Origin: Acidimicrobiia bacterium
GTDB taxonomy: Bacteria; Actinomycetota; Acidimicrobiia; Spongiisociales; ZC4RG35
Direction: 5' to 3'
NCBI GenBank assembly: GCA_029865445.1
Contig: JAOUGY010000275.1
Coordinates: 1 to 5,241 of the forward strand
DNA: 5,241 nt
The notes under the pieces were generated by a model. It worked only from the letters and a program-made list of their open reading frames with translations. It had not been told where the DNA came from and did no database searches. This document shows positions 5,095-5,241 of this stretch, piece after piece; positions within the stretch are counted from its first letter, which is position 1; each line of letters starts with the position of its first letter. A program made the position numbers and the translations under genes.

Positions 5095-5241
5095 ATGAGC
5101 GACGAGACCACAACCACACTTCCCGACGACACAGAGACCATCGACGTTTGGGTTGCGGGCACCGAAGAACCCGCCGGGCTCGAATGGGAGACGGCTGCCA
5201 CCGACGAGGGCGCTCAGAAGATGGCGGTCGAGGAGCCCGAG
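5095..5241 (+). CDS. nuoD: NADH-quinone oxidoreductase subunit D, N-terminal fragment
   Basis: The frame is open from the ATG at 5095 to the window edge (49 codons). A clear Shine-Dalgarno (AAGGA, 5084-5088) lies 6 bases upstream, and the gene starts 19 bases after the nuoC stop. The visible part is strongly acidic: 15 Asp/Glu against one Lys and no Arg, rich in Thr. The conserved NuoD core (the N-x-G-P-Q-H-P-x-x-H-G region) is not reached, so identity rests on operon order: nuoD follows nuoC in nearly all split nuo operons. The acidic tail would precede the 49 kDa-type domain. The gene is cut by the window boundary, not broken. Confidence 0.8.
   Translation, partial: MSDETTTTLPDDTETIDVWVAGTEEPAGLEWETAATDEGAQKMAVEEPE

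Noticed and set aside
1..5241. CRISPR array, tRNA, rRNA, insertion sequence or phage signatures
   Set aside because: No spaced direct repeats of CRISPR size, no transposase-like protein, no terminal inverted repeats and no recognisable RNA gene were seen; the only tandem repeats are the short units at 18-99.

Overview
The window is GC-rich DNA, clearly above 60% GC by eye, with strong G/C third-position bias. It most likely comes from an actinobacterium. The evidence is a split nuoA/nuoB/nuoC/nuoD gene order with separate nuoC and nuoD, a Rex redox repressor, a geranylgeranyl-reductase-family flavoprotein of the type that saturates menaquinone side chains, and several start codons that seem to lie at the 5' end of the transcript (leaderless). 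A deep-branching group such as Acidimicrobiia is a guess; nothing here fixes the taxonomy.

Layout from left to right. Positions 18-99 hold two adjacent short tandem repeats, an octamer array followed by a heptamer array, ending at the stop codon of the first gene. Positions 101-1336 (minus) encode a geranylgeranyl-reductase-family FAD protein. Positions 1426-2055 (plus) encode Rex, transcribed divergently. The 89 bp between these two genes carry a perfect 19-bp inverted repeat centred at 1381, the exact midpoint of the two start codons and of the two proposed -10 boxes. Positions 2109-2762 (minus) encode a four-helix membrane protein with a LiaF-like C-terminal beta domain, converging on rex. 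It has a strong Shine-Dalgarno sequence and a 13-bp palindrome in its leader. Positions 2943-3587 (plus) encode an unrecognised protein with one N-terminal hydrophobic segment and an uncertain, possibly damaged start. From 3665 onward the NADH:quinone oxidoreductase (complex I) operon begins: nuoA, nuoB and nuoC are joined by start/stop overlaps, and nuoD follows after 19 bp and runs off the window.

Functionally, most of the window concerns respiratory electron flow. Rex senses the NADH/NAD+ ratio, complex I oxidises NADH and passes electrons to quinone, and the reductase probably hydrogenates the isoprenoid tail of the menaquinone that complex I reduces. The LiaF-like protein and the unknown membrane protein sit between rex and nuo and suggest envelope functions. 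I see no mobile element, CRISPR array, tRNA or rRNA. The sequence-level oddities are the symmetric divergent control region, the leaderless promoter pattern and the end-of-gene tandem repeats; I do not see clear evidence of a wholly new multi-gene system.
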